A DNA stretch of 64,000 nt from Proteus hauseri ATCC 700826 (lineage in GTDB: Bacteria; Pseudomonadota; Gammaproteobacteria; Enterobacterales; Enterobacteriaceae), in contig NZ_LXEV01000020.1 in NCBI RefSeq assembly GCF_001654965.1, positions 62,001 to 126,000 of the forward strand, read 5' to 3'. This document shows positions 9,223 to 19,480 of the stretch, one piece after another (the first letter of the stretch is position 1; every line of letters starts with the position of its first letter). Under the pieces are notes generated by a model. It saw nothing but the letters and a program-made list of their open reading frames with translations. It did no database searches and was not told where the DNA came from. A program made the position numbers and the translations under genes.

Positions 9223-9238
9223 TAGCTAAAATTAGGCT

Positions 9239-9268
9239 AAGAAAACCTGCCTATAAGCAGGTTTTCTT
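9239..9268 (+). terminator. Terminator or attenuator between serC and aroA
   Basis: A perfect 12-bp stem, AAGAAAACCTGC and GCAGGTTTTCTT, with a 6-nt loop, 16 bp past the serC stop. Ts are within and just after the right arm. It likely stops or attenuates transcription before aroA. Confidence 0.8.
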
Positions 9269-9307
9269 ATAACTAAGGGTGCTAATAATTAAAATAGAGT
9301 TATCCCT

Positions 9308-9348
9308 GTACAAAAATAATAAATAGATAATATCAGTACAAAAATAAT
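9308..9348. repeat. 13-bp direct repeat in the aroA leader
   Basis: GTACAAAAATAAT occurs at 9308-9320 and again at 9336-9348, 28 bp apart, in the A+T-rich serC-aroA spacer. The role is unknown and it may be chance in such a sequence. Confidence 0.4.
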
Positions 9349-9418
9349 TTTAATTTTAATTGTTTAATTAGCACTTCTTCTTATTATTAAATTGATTTAT
9401 CGGAGTTTCTACCTGTTT

Positions 9419-10693
9419 ATGGAATCGTTGACACTACAACCTATCGCTCATATTGAAGGCACTATTAATTTACCAGGGTCTAAAAGCGTCTCTAATCGTG
9501 CATTATTACTGGCAGCGCTAGCGAAAGGTAAAACTCGTTTAACTAACTTACTTGATAGTGACGATATTCGTCATATGTTAAATGCATTAAAAGCACTGGG
9601 TATTCATTATCAATTATCGAATAACAATACAGTCTGCGACATCGAAGGTTTAGGTGGCGAATTCAAAACATCAGCATCACTAGAGTTATTTTTGGGCAAT
9701 GCTGGCACCGCAATGCGGCCATTAGCGGCTGCTTTAAGTTTAGGTCATCATGATATTATTTTAACGGGTGAGCCTAGAATGAAAGAGCGGCCTATCGGGC
9801 ATTTGGTCGATGCTTTACGTCAAGGTGGTGCAAAAATTGATTATCTTGAACAAACAGATTATCCCCCAATCCGACTTCAAGGTGGTTTTAATGGTGGCAA
9901 TGTTGACGTTGATGGCAGTGTATCAAGTCAATTTCTTACTGCATTGTTGATGGCTGCACCTTTAGCGCCACAAGATACTACTATCACTATTAAAGGTGAG
10001 TTGGTATCCAAGCCTTACATTGATATTACATTGGCATTAATTAAAACTTTTGGTGTCGATATTGAAAATCAAAACTACCAGCAATTTATCATCAAAGGTG
10101 GCCAGCAATATCAATCACCGGGTCAATACTTAGTTGAAGGCGATGCATCATCAGCCTCTTATTTTTTAGCCGCCGCAGCAATTAAAGGCGGTACAGTTCG
10201 CGTAACAGGAATTGGTAAAAATAGCTTACAAGGTGATATTCATTTTGCTTCTGTACTGGAAAAAATGGGTGCAAAAGTTCGTTGGGGGGATGATTATATT
10301 GAATGCGAGCGTGGTACGCTTAAAGGTATTGATATGGATATGAATACCATCCCCGATGCAGCAATGACTATTGCAACAACAGCATTGTTTGCAGAAGGCG
10401 AAACAACCATTCGGAATATCTACAATTGGCGAGTCAAAGAGACTGACAGACTAGCAGCAATGGCGACAGAATTGCAAAAAGTAGGTGCGACGGTTGAAGA
10501 AGGGCATGATTACTTAAAAGTAACGCCTCCTAAGCAATTAAAAACAGCTGATATTGAAACCTATAATGATCATCGCATTGCAATGTGTTTTTCATTGGTG
10601 GCGCTTTCTGACATACCGATCACAATCCTTGATCCTGGTTGTACAGCAAAAACATTCCCCGATTATTTTGAAAAATTAAATACACTGGCATAA
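9419..10693 (+). CDS. aroA: 5-enolpyruvylshikimate-3-phosphate synthase
   Basis: 424 residues from the ATG at 9419 ([14 protein letters not shown]), the start used by E. coli AroA. An in-frame TTG at 9392 would add nine non-conserved residues. This cytosolic shikimate-pathway enzyme joins phosphoenolpyruvate to shikimate 3-phosphate. Family motifs are intact: [10 protein letters not shown] near the N-terminus, [10 protein letters not shown] with the conserved Gly (class I, glyphosate-sensitive type), and [14 protein letters not shown] lies 13 nt upstream, a rather long spacing. A terminator follows. Confidence 0.97.
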   Translation: MESLTLQPIAHIEGTINLPGSKSVSNRALLLAALAKGKTRLTNLLDSDDIRHMLNALKALGIHYQLSNNNTVCDIEGLGGEFKTSASLELFLGNAGTAMRPLAAALSLGHHDIILTGEPRMKERPIGHLVDALRQGGAKIDYLEQTDYPPIRLQGGFNGGNVDVDGSVSSQFLTALLMAAPLAPQDTTITIKGELVSKPYIDITLALIKTFGVDIENQNYQQFIIKGGQQYQSPGQYLVEGDASSASYFLAAAAIKGGTVRVTGIGKNSLQGDIHFASVLEKMGAKVRWGDDYIECERGTLKGIDMDMNTIPDAAMTIATTALFAEGETTIRNIYNWRVKETDRLAAMATELQKVGATVEEGHDYLKVTPPKQLKTADIETYNDHRIAMCFSLVALSDIPITILDPGCTAKTFPDYFEKLNTLA

Positions 10694-10729
10694 AGATAGA
10701 ATTATTTATTTTGTGATATTAGGTTTAAT

Positions 10730-10772
10730 CGGCGGTATTTTTATTAATAAAGCATAATACCGTCGGTTTTTT
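10730..10772 (+). terminator. Terminator after aroA
   Basis: CGGCGGTATT pairs with AATACCGTCG (one G-T wobble) across a 16-nt loop, followed by six Ts. Confidence 0.8.
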
Positions 10773-10878
10773 ATTTTATAGAGTAAGTTTTTCTCAAAAA
10801 ATAGCTTTTTTTCAAAGTTTATCGTCAATAAGTTTATCTCACGCTCAACTGCTTATTCCTTCATATACATTGTATGCG

Positions 10879-10884
10879 TATAAT
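10879..10884 (+). promoter_or_regulatory. Candidate -10 element upstream of cmk
   Basis: TATAAT, 112 bp before the cmk start, in an otherwise noncoding spacer. No good -35 hexamer is seen 17 bp upstream, so this is a weak call. Confidence 0.35.
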
Positions 10885-10995
10885 GGCGCGCAATATGATT
10901 AATACTGTTTTTCTCTGTTTGAAATTTATACTTATTATATCAATGTAATGGAGTATCAAATATAGAAACGCAGTGCCCATAAAAAGGAGAAACTC

Positions 10996-11682
10996 ATGGC
11001 AGTTATCGTCCCTGTTATTACTGTTGATGGGCCAAGCGGAGCGGGTAAAGGAACATTATGCCAAGCCTTAGCAACGGCTTTTGGTTGGCACTTACTTGAT
11101 TCTGGTGCAATTTATCGTGTATTAGCATTAGCTGCATTACATCATCATGTGGATATTAGTTCTGAAGATGCACTGGTTCCATTAGCAGCAAATCTTGATG
11201 TTAGATTTGTACCTAATGAAAATGGGCTAAGCGTTATCCTTGAAGGTGAAGATGTTTCAACTGAGATCCGTACAGAAACGGTAGGAAATACAGCTTCCCA
11301 AGCAGCTACATTCCCACGAGTAAGAGAGGCTTTATTACGACGTCAACGAGCATTCCGTACTGATCCTGGATTGATTGCTGATGGCCGAGATATGGGCACA
11401 ATTGTTTTCCCTGACGCACAAGTGAAAATATTTCTTGACGCCAGTGCTGAAGAGCGGGCTCGCCGCCGCATGTTACAGTTGCAGGAAAAGGGCTTTAATG
11501 TTAACTTTGAGCGCCTTTTATCCGAGATAAAAGAGCGTGATTACCGAGATCGGAATCGTGCGGTTGCGCCATTAGTTGCAGCAAAGGATGCATTAATTCT
11601 CGATTCAACAAGCTTGTCTATCGACGAAGTCATTGAAAAATCGTTGACTTATGCTAAAAAAAATCTGCAATTATCAGCGTAA
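10996..11682 (+). CDS. cmk: Cytidylate kinase
   Basis: 228 residues, close to E. coli Cmk (227). It phosphorylates CMP and dCMP with ATP in the cytosol. The P-loop GPSGAGKG is at 12-19, DSGAIYR and the DGRDMGT motif form the nucleoside monophosphate site, and [10 protein letters not shown] belongs to the lid. A strong AAGGAG precedes the ATG. It lies upstream of rpsA, as in many enterobacteria, and may be cotranscribed with it. Confidence 0.97.
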   Translation: MAVIVPVITVDGPSGAGKGTLCQALATAFGWHLLDSGAIYRVLALAALHHHVDISSEDALVPLAANLDVRFVPNENGLSVILEGEDVSTEIRTETVGNTASQAATFPRVREALLRRQRAFRTDPGLIADGRDMGTIVFPDAQVKIFLDASAEERARRRMLQLQEKGFNVNFERLLSEIKERDYRDRNRAVAPLVAAKDALILDSTSLSIDEVIEKSLTYAKKNLQLSA

Positions 11683-11853
11683 TTAATTTTTATTTCGTTT
11701 ATACTGGGTAATATTAAAATCGGGTTACGTGTTAATGAAAACACAATAATGCCCGATGACCTTGTCACAAAGGATGTAACGAGGTATGTGAAACAACCCC
11801 ATTCGGCCGGATGCTAAATGGACGTTAATTAAATTTACTTGAAGATCATTAAC
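11683..11853 (+). promoter_or_regulatory. rpsA leader and translation initiation region
   Basis: The 171-bp leader lacks a strong Shine-Dalgarno at the proper distance from the ATG at 11854. It has several GGA-containing segments (AAAGGATG, GCCGGATG, AATGGACG) and can form small hairpins, for example CCATT near 11799 with AATGG near 11817. In E. coli the rpsA leader folds into hairpins with GGA loops and S1 represses its own translation through them. The same autogenous control is inferred here. Confidence 0.45.
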
Positions 11854-13527
11854 ATGACAGAATCTTTTGCTCAACTCTTTGAAGAATCCTTAAAAACAAT
11901 CGAAACTCGTCCAGGCGCTATCGTTCGCGGCGTTGTAGTTGCTATCGATAAAGACGTTGTTCTGGTTGATGCAGGTCTGAAATCAGAATCTGCTATTCCT
12001 GTAGAACAATTTAAAAACGCTCAGGGCGAATTAGAAATCCAAGTTGGTGACGAAATCGACGTTGCTCTGGACGCGGTTGAAGATGGCTTCGGTGAAACCG
12101 TTCTGTCTCGTGAGAAAGCTAAACGTCACGAAGCGTGGCTGATGCTGGAAAAAGCTTACGAAGAAAACGAAACTGTTGTTGGTATCATCAACGGTAAAGT
12201 TAAAGGTGGTTTCACTGTTGAACTGAACGGCATTCGTGCGTTCCTGCCAGGCTCACTGGTAGACGTTCGTCCAGTACGTGACACAACTCACCTGGAAAAC
12301 AAAGAGCTTGAGTTCAAAGTCATCAAATTAGACCAAAAACGTAATAACGTTGTTGTTTCTCGTCGTGCGGTTATCGAATCTGAAAACAGCGCAGAACGCG
12401 ATCAGTTATTAGAAAACCTGCAAGAAGGCATGGAAGTTAAAGGTATCGTTAAGAACCTTACTGACTACGGTGCATTCGTTGATCTGGGCGGTGTTGACGG
12501 TTTACTGCACATCACTGACATGGCTTGGAAACGTGTTAAACACCCAAGCGAAATTGTCAATGTTGGCGACGAAATCACTGTTAAAGTCCTGAAATTCGAC
12601 CGTGAACGTACTCGCGTATCATTAGGTCTGAAACAACTGGGCGAAGATCCTTGGGTAGCTATCGCTAAACGTTACCCAGAAGGTACAAGACTGACTGGTC
12701 GTGTAACTAACCTGACTGATTACGGCTGCTTCGTAGAAATCGAAGAAGGCGTTGAAGGTTTAGTACACGTTTCTGAAATGGATTGGACTAACAAAAACAT
12801 TCACCCATCTAAAGTTGTTAACGTTGGTGATGTTGTTGAAGTTATGGTTCTTGACATCGATGAAGAGCGTCGCCGTATTTCACTGGGTCTGAAACAGTGT
12901 AAATCTAACCCATGGCAGCAGTTCGCAGAAACTCACAATAAAAACGACCGTGTTGAAGGTAAAATCAAGTCTATCACTGACTTTGGTATCTTCATCGGCC
13001 TAGACGGTGGTATCGACGGTCTGGTTCACTTATCTGACATTTCTTGGAATGTTGCAGGTGAAGAAGCCGTTCGTGAGTACAAAAAAGGCGACGAAATCGC
13101 TGCTGTAGTTCTGCAAGTTGATGCTGAACGTGAACGTATCTCTTTGGGCGTTAAACAATTATCAGAAGATCCATTCAATAATTACCTGTCTGCTCACAAA
13201 AAAGGTGCTATTGTTTCTGGTAAAGTAACCGCTGTTGATGCTAAAGGCGCAACTGTAGAGTTAGCTGATGGTGTTGAAGGTTACCTGCGCGCTTCAGAAG
13301 CTTCACGTGACCGCGTTGAAGATGCAACTCTGGTTCTAAATGTTGGCGAAGCTGTAGAAGCTAAATATACTGGCGTTGACCGTAAAAACCGCGTTATCAA
13401 CTTATCTGTTCGTGCTAAAGACGAAGCTGATGAGAAAGACGCTATCGCTTCTGTGAACAACAAAGAAGAAGTTGGTTTTTCAAATAACGCTATGGCTGAA
13501 GCTTTCAAAGCAGCTAAAGGCGAATAA
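11854..13527 (+). CDS. rpsA: 30S ribosomal protein S1
   Basis: 557 residues from the ATG at 11854 ([13 protein letters not shown]), exactly the E. coli length. An in-frame TTG five codons upstream is less likely. Six S1/OB-fold repeats are present; repeats 3-6 show the [16 protein letters not shown]-type motif ([34 protein letters not shown] and a more divergent last one). The protein unfolds mRNA on the 30S subunit and helps initiate weak-SD messages. Codon choice is visibly different from its neighbours (more CTG, GTT and AAC), as expected for a very highly expressed gene. ihfB follows after 62 bp. Confidence 0.98.
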   Translation: MTESFAQLFEESLKTIETRPGAIVRGVVVAIDKDVVLVDAGLKSESAIPVEQFKNAQGELEIQVGDEIDVALDAVEDGFGETVLSREKAKRHEAWLMLEKAYEENETVVGIINGKVKGGFTVELNGIRAFLPGSLVDVRPVRDTTHLENKELEFKVIKLDQKRNNVVVSRRAVIESENSAERDQLLENLQEGMEVKGIVKNLTDYGAFVDLGGVDGLLHITDMAWKRVKHPSEIVNVGDEITVKVLKFDRERTRVSLGLKQLGEDPWVAIAKRYPEGTRLTGRVTNLTDYGCFVEIEEGVEGLVHVSEMDWTNKNIHPSKVVNVGDVVEVMVLDIDEERRRISLGLKQCKSNPWQQFAETHNKNDRVEGKIKSITDFGIFIGLDGGIDGLVHLSDISWNVAGEEAVREYKKGDEIAAVVLQVDAERERISLGVKQLSEDPFNNYLSAHKKGAIVSGKVTAVDAKGATVELADGVEGYLRASEASRDRVEDATLVLNVGEAVEAKYTGVDRKNRVINLSVRAKDEADEKDAIASVNNKEEVGFSNNAMAEAFKAAKGE

Positions 13528-13589
13528 TTTAAGTTATTAACGAAGGCAACGTTATCGTTGCCTATTTATCGGTAGTCTAGGGAGGTAAT

Positions 13590-13877
13590 ATGACCAAGTC
13601 TGAATTAATTGAGAGACTTGCAGGCCTACAATCTCATCTTTCGGCTAAAACAGTTGAAGATGCTGTAAAAGAAATGCTTGATCATATGGCTGACACATTG
13701 GCTGATGGTGAGCGTATCGAAGTCCGCGGATTCGGCAGTTTTTCTCTACACTACCGTGCGCCGCGTACGGGTCGTAACCCGAAAACTGGTGATAAAGTGG
13801 ATCTGGAAGGTAAATACGTTCCACACTTTAAGCCAGGTAAAGAGTTACGTGACCGTGTAAATATTTATACGGAATAA
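13590..13877 (+). CDS. ihfB: Integration host factor subunit beta
   Basis: 95 residues, one more than E. coli IhfB. It is a DNABII nucleoid protein that pairs with IhfA and bends DNA sharply in the minor groove. The signature [21 protein letters not shown] is present, with the intercalating Pro in the RNPKTG arm. A GGGAGG ribosome-binding site precedes the ATG. It sits after rpsA as in E. coli and ends at a classic terminator. Confidence 0.98.
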   Translation: MTKSELIERLAGLQSHLSAKTVEDAVKEMLDHMADTLADGERIEVRGFGSFSLHYRAPRTGRNPKTGDKVDLEGKYVPHFKPGKELRDRVNIYTE

Positions 13878-13920
13878 ACAACTTCCTGTCGAAAAGGCAT
13901 AAGTTAGTTAACTTTCTCAA

Positions 13921-13944
13921 AATGGTGCTTCGGCACCGTTTTTT
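13921..13944 (+). terminator. Terminator after ihfB
   Basis: GGTGC-TTCG-GCACC stem with a stable UUCG tetraloop, followed by six Ts. Confidence 0.93.
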
Positions 13945-14042
13945 ATTACTTATTTTTTTGTTTTAGCTTTTCTTATACTAAGCCTTTAAGTTTTTATCAT
14001 CAAATTTTGCTCACTCGTTCTTTCTTAGAGTTAATATCTCTC

Positions 14043-14130
14043 TTATTCTCTTATTCTCTTATTCTCTTATTCTCTTATTCTCTTATTCTCTTATTCTCTT
14101 ATTCTCTTATTCTCTTATTCTCTTATTCGC
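14043..14130. repeat. Octanucleotide tandem repeat, 11 units of TTATTCTC
   Basis: Ten perfect TTATTCTC units plus a final TTATTCGC, in register every 8 bp. On the plus strand the array has no stop in any frame. It is intergenic, about 100 bp past the ihfB terminator and 228 bp before comEC. Such a pure short-unit array should be prone to slipped-strand copy change. Confidence 0.97.
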
Positions 14131-14357
14131 AGCTTGTAATGAGTTTATGTGCTTTTCTTAGTTATTTCCTTAATAAACGTTCATAAAAAATGTTTAATTT
14201 ATTTTATTTAGAGTTGTCTCACAATAAATTGCATATTATCAAAAAATACATTTTTTATTTAGAATAAAACTCGAAAATATTCAGATCAACTGCATATTTA
14301 AATTTTATTTAACGATATGATATTAAAAGGATAAAGTTAACACTATGGATTAGTAAA

Positions 14358-16712
14358 ATGTTTTTTTTGAAAAAAATAAGATTTTATAATGATTTTAAAA
14401 TAGCATGTATAATAAATAGATATTTTAAACTGTTATATGTTAATAAACTCAATGTAGATAAAGCTGCTTTTGCGATAATATTAGGATGTCTTCCTTTATT
14501 AGTTCAATCAGAACTTATTAATAGTAAAGGATGCTTTTTTATTATTATCTTTTCTTTATTATTACTTCTTGTTCCACACTCTAATATTCGGTTTTTAGCA
14601 TTTATATTATTATTTTTGGGATATTCAAATAGTATTGCTTTATCGTTGATCTCTAGAACAAATCAATTGTCTGATAGCATTATGACGATTGAAACAAAAA
14701 TTATTGAATATCGCCAATTGCAAGATGGTGATATCATCATAAAAATTGCCATTCCTAAAGAAAGTATATTTTCATCTACTATTTATGCCAATGTCTATTG
14801 GCGAAATCCACCTAAAACTAGCCTTATTGGGCAATATTGGCAATTTAAAATCCAATTTCGTGCTGTACATAGTTATTTAAACGAAGGGGGCTTCGACAGT
14901 CAGAAATACGGTGTATCAATAAAAGAAACGTTGGCTGGAAAAGTGATGTTGGCAACTTTAATCGATGCAAATATTTCGTTACGTATGCAATTTATTCAGT
15001 ATTTATCAACATATTGGGAAGCTACGAAAAACAAAGGCGAAATTGTTGCATTGGTTCTTGGTGATAAACGTCAAATAAGCGTTAAACAAAAAGATATTTA
15101 CATGAAAACAGGTGTAGCGCATCTTGTTGTTATTTCTGGACTTCATATTGGATTATCAGCATTTTTTGGTTGGTTTATTGCTAGAGCTATTCAGTTGTTA
15201 TTTCCTATTAAATGGATTGGAACATTATTTCCGCTAATTATAGGATGGAGCTGTGGCGTTATTTATGCCGCTTTATCTGGATGGGGTATTCCTGCAATAA
15301 GAGCTATAATAGGGTTAAGTGTATGGGTGTTATTACATTGGCGTAGTCGGTTATTTTTACCTTGGCAATGGGCACTTTGGAGTGCTGCACTTATTTTAAT
15401 TTTTGAACCCCTCTCTATCTTATCTGTCAGTTTTTGGCTCTCATTTTCCGCTGTATTTGCGATTATTTTTTGGTATTGGATGTATCCATTGATAGGGAAG
15501 TACACCTATCAAAAACGTTGGTTTATTTTTAGATTAGTCCATTTACAGTTTGGGCTAATGATTATTTTATTACCTTTTCAATATTATTTATTTGGTGGCG
15601 GTAATCTTTTTAGCTTTTTTGCTAATTTATGGGCTGTTCCTATTATCTCTTTTATTACTGTTCCGTTGATCATGCTTGGGTTATTTACTTCGTTTATGCC
15701 TTTTTGCCAGCCTTTTTTATGGCATTTGATCGATCTTTCCATTAGTTATGCATTTTGGTGCCTTCCTTATTTTTCTTCTTTTTGGCGTGATAGTGGTTCG
15801 ATACCTTTTTTACTCAGTCTCAGTGGTATTGTCGGTATTCTAGTTATTAAGATGAAATGGTGGTGTAGTCACTTTATTTTAGTGATAGCCGTGGAAACAC
15901 TTTTATATTGTGAGATGTTCACTTCAGCGCGTTATCAATGGCGTATGACAATGTTAGATGTTGGGCATGGGCTGGCTATTATCATTGAAAATGATGGCGA
16001 TGCGGTAATTTACGACACAGGAATGCGTTGGAAAAGTGGTGGTTCTATTGCAAAAAGAGTGATTATTCCTTATCTAAAAAGCCGTCAACTCACACCTAGC
16101 GTATTAATAATTAGCCATGATCATTTAGATCATACCGGTGGAGTGGCTGATCTGTTAGTTGCATATCCTCAATTAATCATTCGCAGTAGTTTTAATCAGC
16201 CCCGGCACTTACCTTGTTTACAAGGACAATCATGGCAGTGGAAAGGGCTTGTTTTTCATGCTTTATGGCCAATTCACTTATATACTTCACCGAAAAATAA
16301 TGAATCATGTGTTATTAATGTTAGTGATGGAAAGCAGAGTATATTACTTACAGGTGATATAGAAAAAGAAAGTGAGGTGCAATTAGTCAGGTCGAAAAAC
16401 AATCGATTAAAGGCAGATATTTTGCAAGTCCCTCATCATGGTAGCCAAACATCTTCAACATTGGCGTTTATTCAAGCAGTTTCACCAAATATTGCACTTG
16501 TTTCTGCTGCTCGTTATAGCCCTTGGCGTTTACCTTCTGATAAAGTACATCGCCGTTATAAAAATGAAGCCATTAATTGGCTAACCACATCTATTAGAGG
16601 GCAGATTTCTATTGAGTTTAGTCACAATAAGATTGATATATTAACCTACAGACAAGATATATTGCCTCGTTGGTATAATCAGTGGTTTGGTATTTTGACT
16701 ATTAACGAGTAG
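14358..16712 (+). CDS. comEC: ComEC/Rec2 family DNA uptake channel protein
   Basis: 784 residues, somewhat longer than E. coli YcaI/ComEC (754). An N-terminal hydrophobic/OB-like region is followed by the polytopic Competence domain (about 200-470) and a C-terminal metallo-beta-lactamase-like domain with HDHLDH at 587-592, then LTGD and VPHHGSQTS. It is thought to move single-stranded DNA across the inner membrane. No good ribosome-binding site precedes 14358, and the first 30 residues are not conserved with E. coli, but no other in-frame start lies close by. It is followed by msbA after 36 bp. Confidence 0.9.
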   Translation: MFFLKKIRFYNDFKIACIINRYFKLLYVNKLNVDKAAFAIILGCLPLLVQSELINSKGCFFIIIFSLLLLLVPHSNIRFLAFILLFLGYSNSIALSLISRTNQLSDSIMTIETKIIEYRQLQDGDIIIKIAIPKESIFSSTIYANVYWRNPPKTSLIGQYWQFKIQFRAVHSYLNEGGFDSQKYGVSIKETLAGKVMLATLIDANISLRMQFIQYLSTYWEATKNKGEIVALVLGDKRQISVKQKDIYMKTGVAHLVVISGLHIGLSAFFGWFIARAIQLLFPIKWIGTLFPLIIGWSCGVIYAALSGWGIPAIRAIIGLSVWVLLHWRSRLFLPWQWALWSAALILIFEPLSILSVSFWLSFSAVFAIIFWYWMYPLIGKYTYQKRWFIFRLVHLQFGLMIILLPFQYYLFGGGNLFSFFANLWAVPIISFITVPLIMLGLFTSFMPFCQPFLWHLIDLSISYAFWCLPYFSSFWRDSGSIPFLLSLSGIVGILVIKMKWWCSHFILVIAVETLLYCEMFTSARYQWRMTMLDVGHGLAIIIENDGDAVIYDTGMRWKSGGSIAKRVIIPYLKSRQLTPSVLIISHDHLDHTGGVADLLVAYPQLIIRSSFNQPRHLPCLQGQSWQWKGLVFHALWPIHLYTSPKNNESCVINVSDGKQSILLTGDIEKESEVQLVRSKNNRLKADILQVPHHGSQTSSTLAFIQAVSPNIALVSAARYSPWRLPSDKVHRRYKNEAINWLTTSIRGQISIEFSHNKIDILTYRQDILPRWYNQWFGILTINE

Positions 16713-16748
16713 AATAACCCGCTATTTATTAAAAGTTTGGTAATACAT

Positions 16749-18494
16749 ATGAATGATATAGACCTATCAACGTGGCAAACTTTCCGTCGCTTATGGCCGA
16801 TGATTCGTGTCTTTAAAGCCGGTTTGTTAGTTGCAGCAGTCGCATTGGTGATAAATGCGAGCGTTGATGCTTTTATGATCTCTTTACTAAAACCACTGCT
16901 TGATGAAGGCTTTGGTAAGGCGAGCAATGACGTATTAAAATGGATGCCTTTTGCCATTATTGGATTGATAGTTCTACGTGGTATATCTAACTTTGTATCA
17001 AGTTATTGCCTTTCATGGGTTTCTGGAAAGGTAGTTATGAATATGCGACGTCGGTTGTTTTCTCATATTATGGGAATGCCGGTAAGCTTTTTTGATCAGC
17101 AATCAACAGGAACACTACTTTCTCGAATCACTTACGATTCAGAGCAAGTCGCTTCATCTTCTTCTGGTGCATTAATTACCGTTGTGCGTGAAGGTGCTTA
17201 TATCATTGGTTTATTTGTACTGATGTTCTATTACAGCTGGCATTTGTCACTTATTTTGATTGTTATTGCACCTATTGTGGCTGTTGTTATTAGAATTGTG
17301 TCTACACGGTTTAGAACGATAAGTAAACGTATTCAAAATAGCATGGGGCAAGTAACAACAAGCGCTGAGCAGATGCTGAAAGGCCATAAAGAAGTTCTTA
17401 TTTTTAATGGCCAAGAAGTTGAAAACAAGCGTTTTAATCATGTGAGTAACCATATTCGCCGTCAAGGTATGCGTATGGTAGTTGCATCATCAATTTCTGA
17501 TCCTATTATTCAGCTTATTGCTTCTTTTGCATTGGCATTTGTTTTATATGCGGCCAGTTTTCCTGAAATTATGGATACATTGACCGCAGGGACTATCACC
17601 GTTGTTTTCTCTTCAATGGTTGCATTAATGCGCCCATTAAAATCGTTAACTAATGTTAATGCTCAATTCCAACGTGGTATGGCAGCTTGCCAAACATTAT
17701 TTGCCATTTTGGATCTAGAGCAGGAAAAAGATACGGGTAAATTAGAGCTGAAAAAACCAACGGGTGATATCGAGTTTCGTAATGTCACTTTCCAATATGC
17801 GACGAAAGATACTCCTGCATTGAAAAATCTTTCTTTTACAATTCCTGCAGGAAAAACAGTTGCTTTAGTTGGTCGCTCAGGTTCAGGTAAATCAACGATA
17901 GCAAATCTGCTTACTCGTTTTTACGACATTAATGAAGGTGAAATTCTAATTAATGGTCACGATATTCGTGATTACACATTAAAATCACTACGTGACCAAG
18001 TCGCATTAGTTTCTCAAAATGTTCATCTATTTAATGAAACAGTAGCGAACAATATTGTTTATGCATGTGAAGATAAATATAGCCGAGAAGATATCGAGAA
18101 AGCCGCTAAAATGGCTCATGCTATGGACTTTATCCAAAAATTAGATAATGGGCTTGATACTGAAATTGGTGAAAATGGTGTACTGCTTTCTGGTGGACAA
18201 CGTCAACGTATTGCTATTGCAAGGGCGCTATTACGTGATTCACCCATTTTAATATTAGATGAAGCAACATCAGCACTCGATACCGAATCAGAAAGAGCAA
18301 TTCAATCAGCACTTGATGAATTGCAGAAAAATAGAACCTCTTTGGTTATTGCTCATCGCTTATCTACAATTGAAAAAGCAGATGAAATTCTGGTAATTGA
18401 AGATGGTGAAATTGTTGAACGTGGTGCGCACCTCAATCTTCTAGAAAAAGAAGGTGTTTATGCACAACTTCATAGGATGCAATTTGGAAAATGA
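16749..18494 (+). CDS. msbA: Lipid A export ATP-binding/permease protein MsbA
   Basis: 581 residues from the ATG at 16749; an in-frame TTG at 16737 is less likely. It is a half-transporter with six membrane helices in residues about 20-310 and a C-terminal ATPase with Walker [10 protein letters not shown] (about 374-382), signature LSGGQRQR and Walker B ILILDEAT. The homodimer flips core-lipid A from the inner to the outer leaflet of the inner membrane. Its stop overlaps the lpxK start (ATGA), so the two are translationally coupled, as in E. coli. Confidence 0.98.
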   Translation: MNDIDLSTWQTFRRLWPMIRVFKAGLLVAAVALVINASVDAFMISLLKPLLDEGFGKASNDVLKWMPFAIIGLIVLRGISNFVSSYCLSWVSGKVVMNMRRRLFSHIMGMPVSFFDQQSTGTLLSRITYDSEQVASSSSGALITVVREGAYIIGLFVLMFYYSWHLSLILIVIAPIVAVVIRIVSTRFRTISKRIQNSMGQVTTSAEQMLKGHKEVLIFNGQEVENKRFNHVSNHIRRQGMRMVVASSISDPIIQLIASFALAFVLYAASFPEIMDTLTAGTITVVFSSMVALMRPLKSLTNVNAQFQRGMAACQTLFAILDLEQEKDTGKLELKKPTGDIEFRNVTFQYATKDTPALKNLSFTIPAGKTVALVGRSGSGKSTIANLLTRFYDINEGEILINGHDIRDYTLKSLRDQVALVSQNVHLFNETVANNIVYACEDKYSREDIEKAAKMAHAMDFIQKLDNGLDTEIGENGVLLSGGQRQRIAIARALLRDSPILILDEATSALDTESERAIQSALDELQKNRTSLVIAHRLSTIEKADEILVIEDGEIVERGAHLNLLEKEGVYAQLHRMQFGK

Positions 18495-19480
18495 TTGAAC
18501 GGATTTGGTCTGGTAAATCTTGGTGTTATATTCTCTTGCTGCCATTTTCATGGTTATATGGTGCTATAGCAATACTGAGACGTATCGCATATCAAAAAGG
18601 GTGGTTATCATCGTGGAAATCACCCGTTCCCGTTGTTGTCGTTGGCAATTTAACCGCGGGTGGTAATGGAAAAACGCCAGTTGTTATTTGGCTGGTTGAG
18701 CAACTTATTCAGCAAGGTTTTAAGGCTGGGGTTGTTTCACGCGGCTATGGCGGTAAATCAGACCATTATCCTTTATTACTTTCTTCTGAAACAACACCTG
18801 CAATGGCAGGTGATGAGCCGGTATTAATTTATCATCGAACTGGTGTGCCAGTTGCGGTTGCACCAGTTCGACGAGATGCTATAAAAGCATTATTAGCCCA
18901 GCATAAGCTTGATGTCATCATCACTGATGACGGATTACAACATTATGCCTTACAACGAGATTATGAAATTGTTGTTATTGATGGGCAACGCCGTTTTGGT
19001 AATGGTTGGTGGTTACCCGCAGGGCCTATGCGTGAACGTGCAGAGCGCTTAAATACTGTTGATGCAATTATCGTTAATGGCGGATTAAATCAAAGTAATG
19101 AGATAGGTATGGTTTTAGAGGGAGATCTTGCTATTAACCTTAAAACAGGTGAAAAAAAACCTATTAATCAACTAAATAAAGCTGTAGCTATGGCGGGAAT
19201 TGGTCATCCTCCTCGTTTTTTTAATTCTTTAAACGATAAAGGTGTTGAATTAATTGCGACTAAAGCATTTAGCGATCATAGTGATTATCGTGCGCAAGAG
19301 TTACAACAGCTTACTCCACATAATGAGCCACTTATCATGACAGAAAAAGATGCCGTTAAATGTCAGCATTTTGCTCAAGATAATTGGTGGTATTTACCTG
19401 TCTCTGCGGTGCTTAATAATCAAACCGTGCTAAAACAAGTGATTAATTTAATTTACAGCTCGAAAAAAACTTGTGTCTAA
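18491..19480 (+). CDS. lpxK: Tetraacyldisaccharide 4'-kinase
   Basis: 329 residues, the usual LpxK length. This inner-membrane kinase adds the 4'-phosphate to the lipid A precursor. The P-loop TAGGNGKT is at 55-62, and an N-terminal hydrophobic helix (about 11-30) anchors it. The conserved [12 protein letters not shown] motif follows in the middle. Its ATG overlaps the msbA stop by 4 bp. In E. coli ycaQ comes next; here a 526-bp noncoding gap follows. Confidence 0.97.
   Translation: MIERIWSGKSWCYILLLPFSWLYGAIAILRRIAYQKGWLSSWKSPVPVVVVGNLTAGGNGKTPVVIWLVEQLIQQGFKAGVVSRGYGGKSDHYPLLLSSETTPAMAGDEPVLIYHRTGVPVAVAPVRRDAIKALLAQHKLDVIITDDGLQHYALQRDYEIVVIDGQRRFGNGWWLPAGPMRERAERLNTVDAIIVNGGLNQSNEIGMVLEGDLAINLKTGEKKPINQLNKAVAMAGIGHPPRFFNSLNDKGVELIATKAFSDHSDYRAQELQQLTPHNEPLIMTEKDAVKCQHFAQDNWWYLPVSAVLNNQTVLKQVINLIYSSKKTCV

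Larger units (their letters stand above)
10694..10995. other. aroA-cmk intergenic region
   Basis: Holds the aroA terminator (10730-10772), then an A+T-rich stretch with a perfect -10 hexamer TATAAT at 10879-10884 that could serve cmk-rpsA. The matching -35 is weak. E. coli has ycaL in this position; no trace of it is visible. Confidence 0.5.
13878..14357. other. ihfB-comEC intergenic region with tandem repeat
   Basis: 480 bp without a supported gene. It contains the ihfB terminator (13921-13944), the octanucleotide array (14043-14130), and a very A+T-rich stretch before comEC. A three-codon reading frame ATG GAT TAG (14345-14353) ends 4 nt before the comEC ATG. Confidence 0.7.

Noticed and set aside
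14043-14130. CRISPR array
   Set aside because: The repeats are head-to-tail 8-mers with no spacers, and no cas genes are present.
14007-14155. Possible reading frame through the octanucleotide array giving a repeated Leu/Ile/Phe/Ser/Tyr peptide
   Set aside because: The array is open in all plus frames only because of its composition. No ATG or ribosome-binding site lies upstream; only a TTG could start it.
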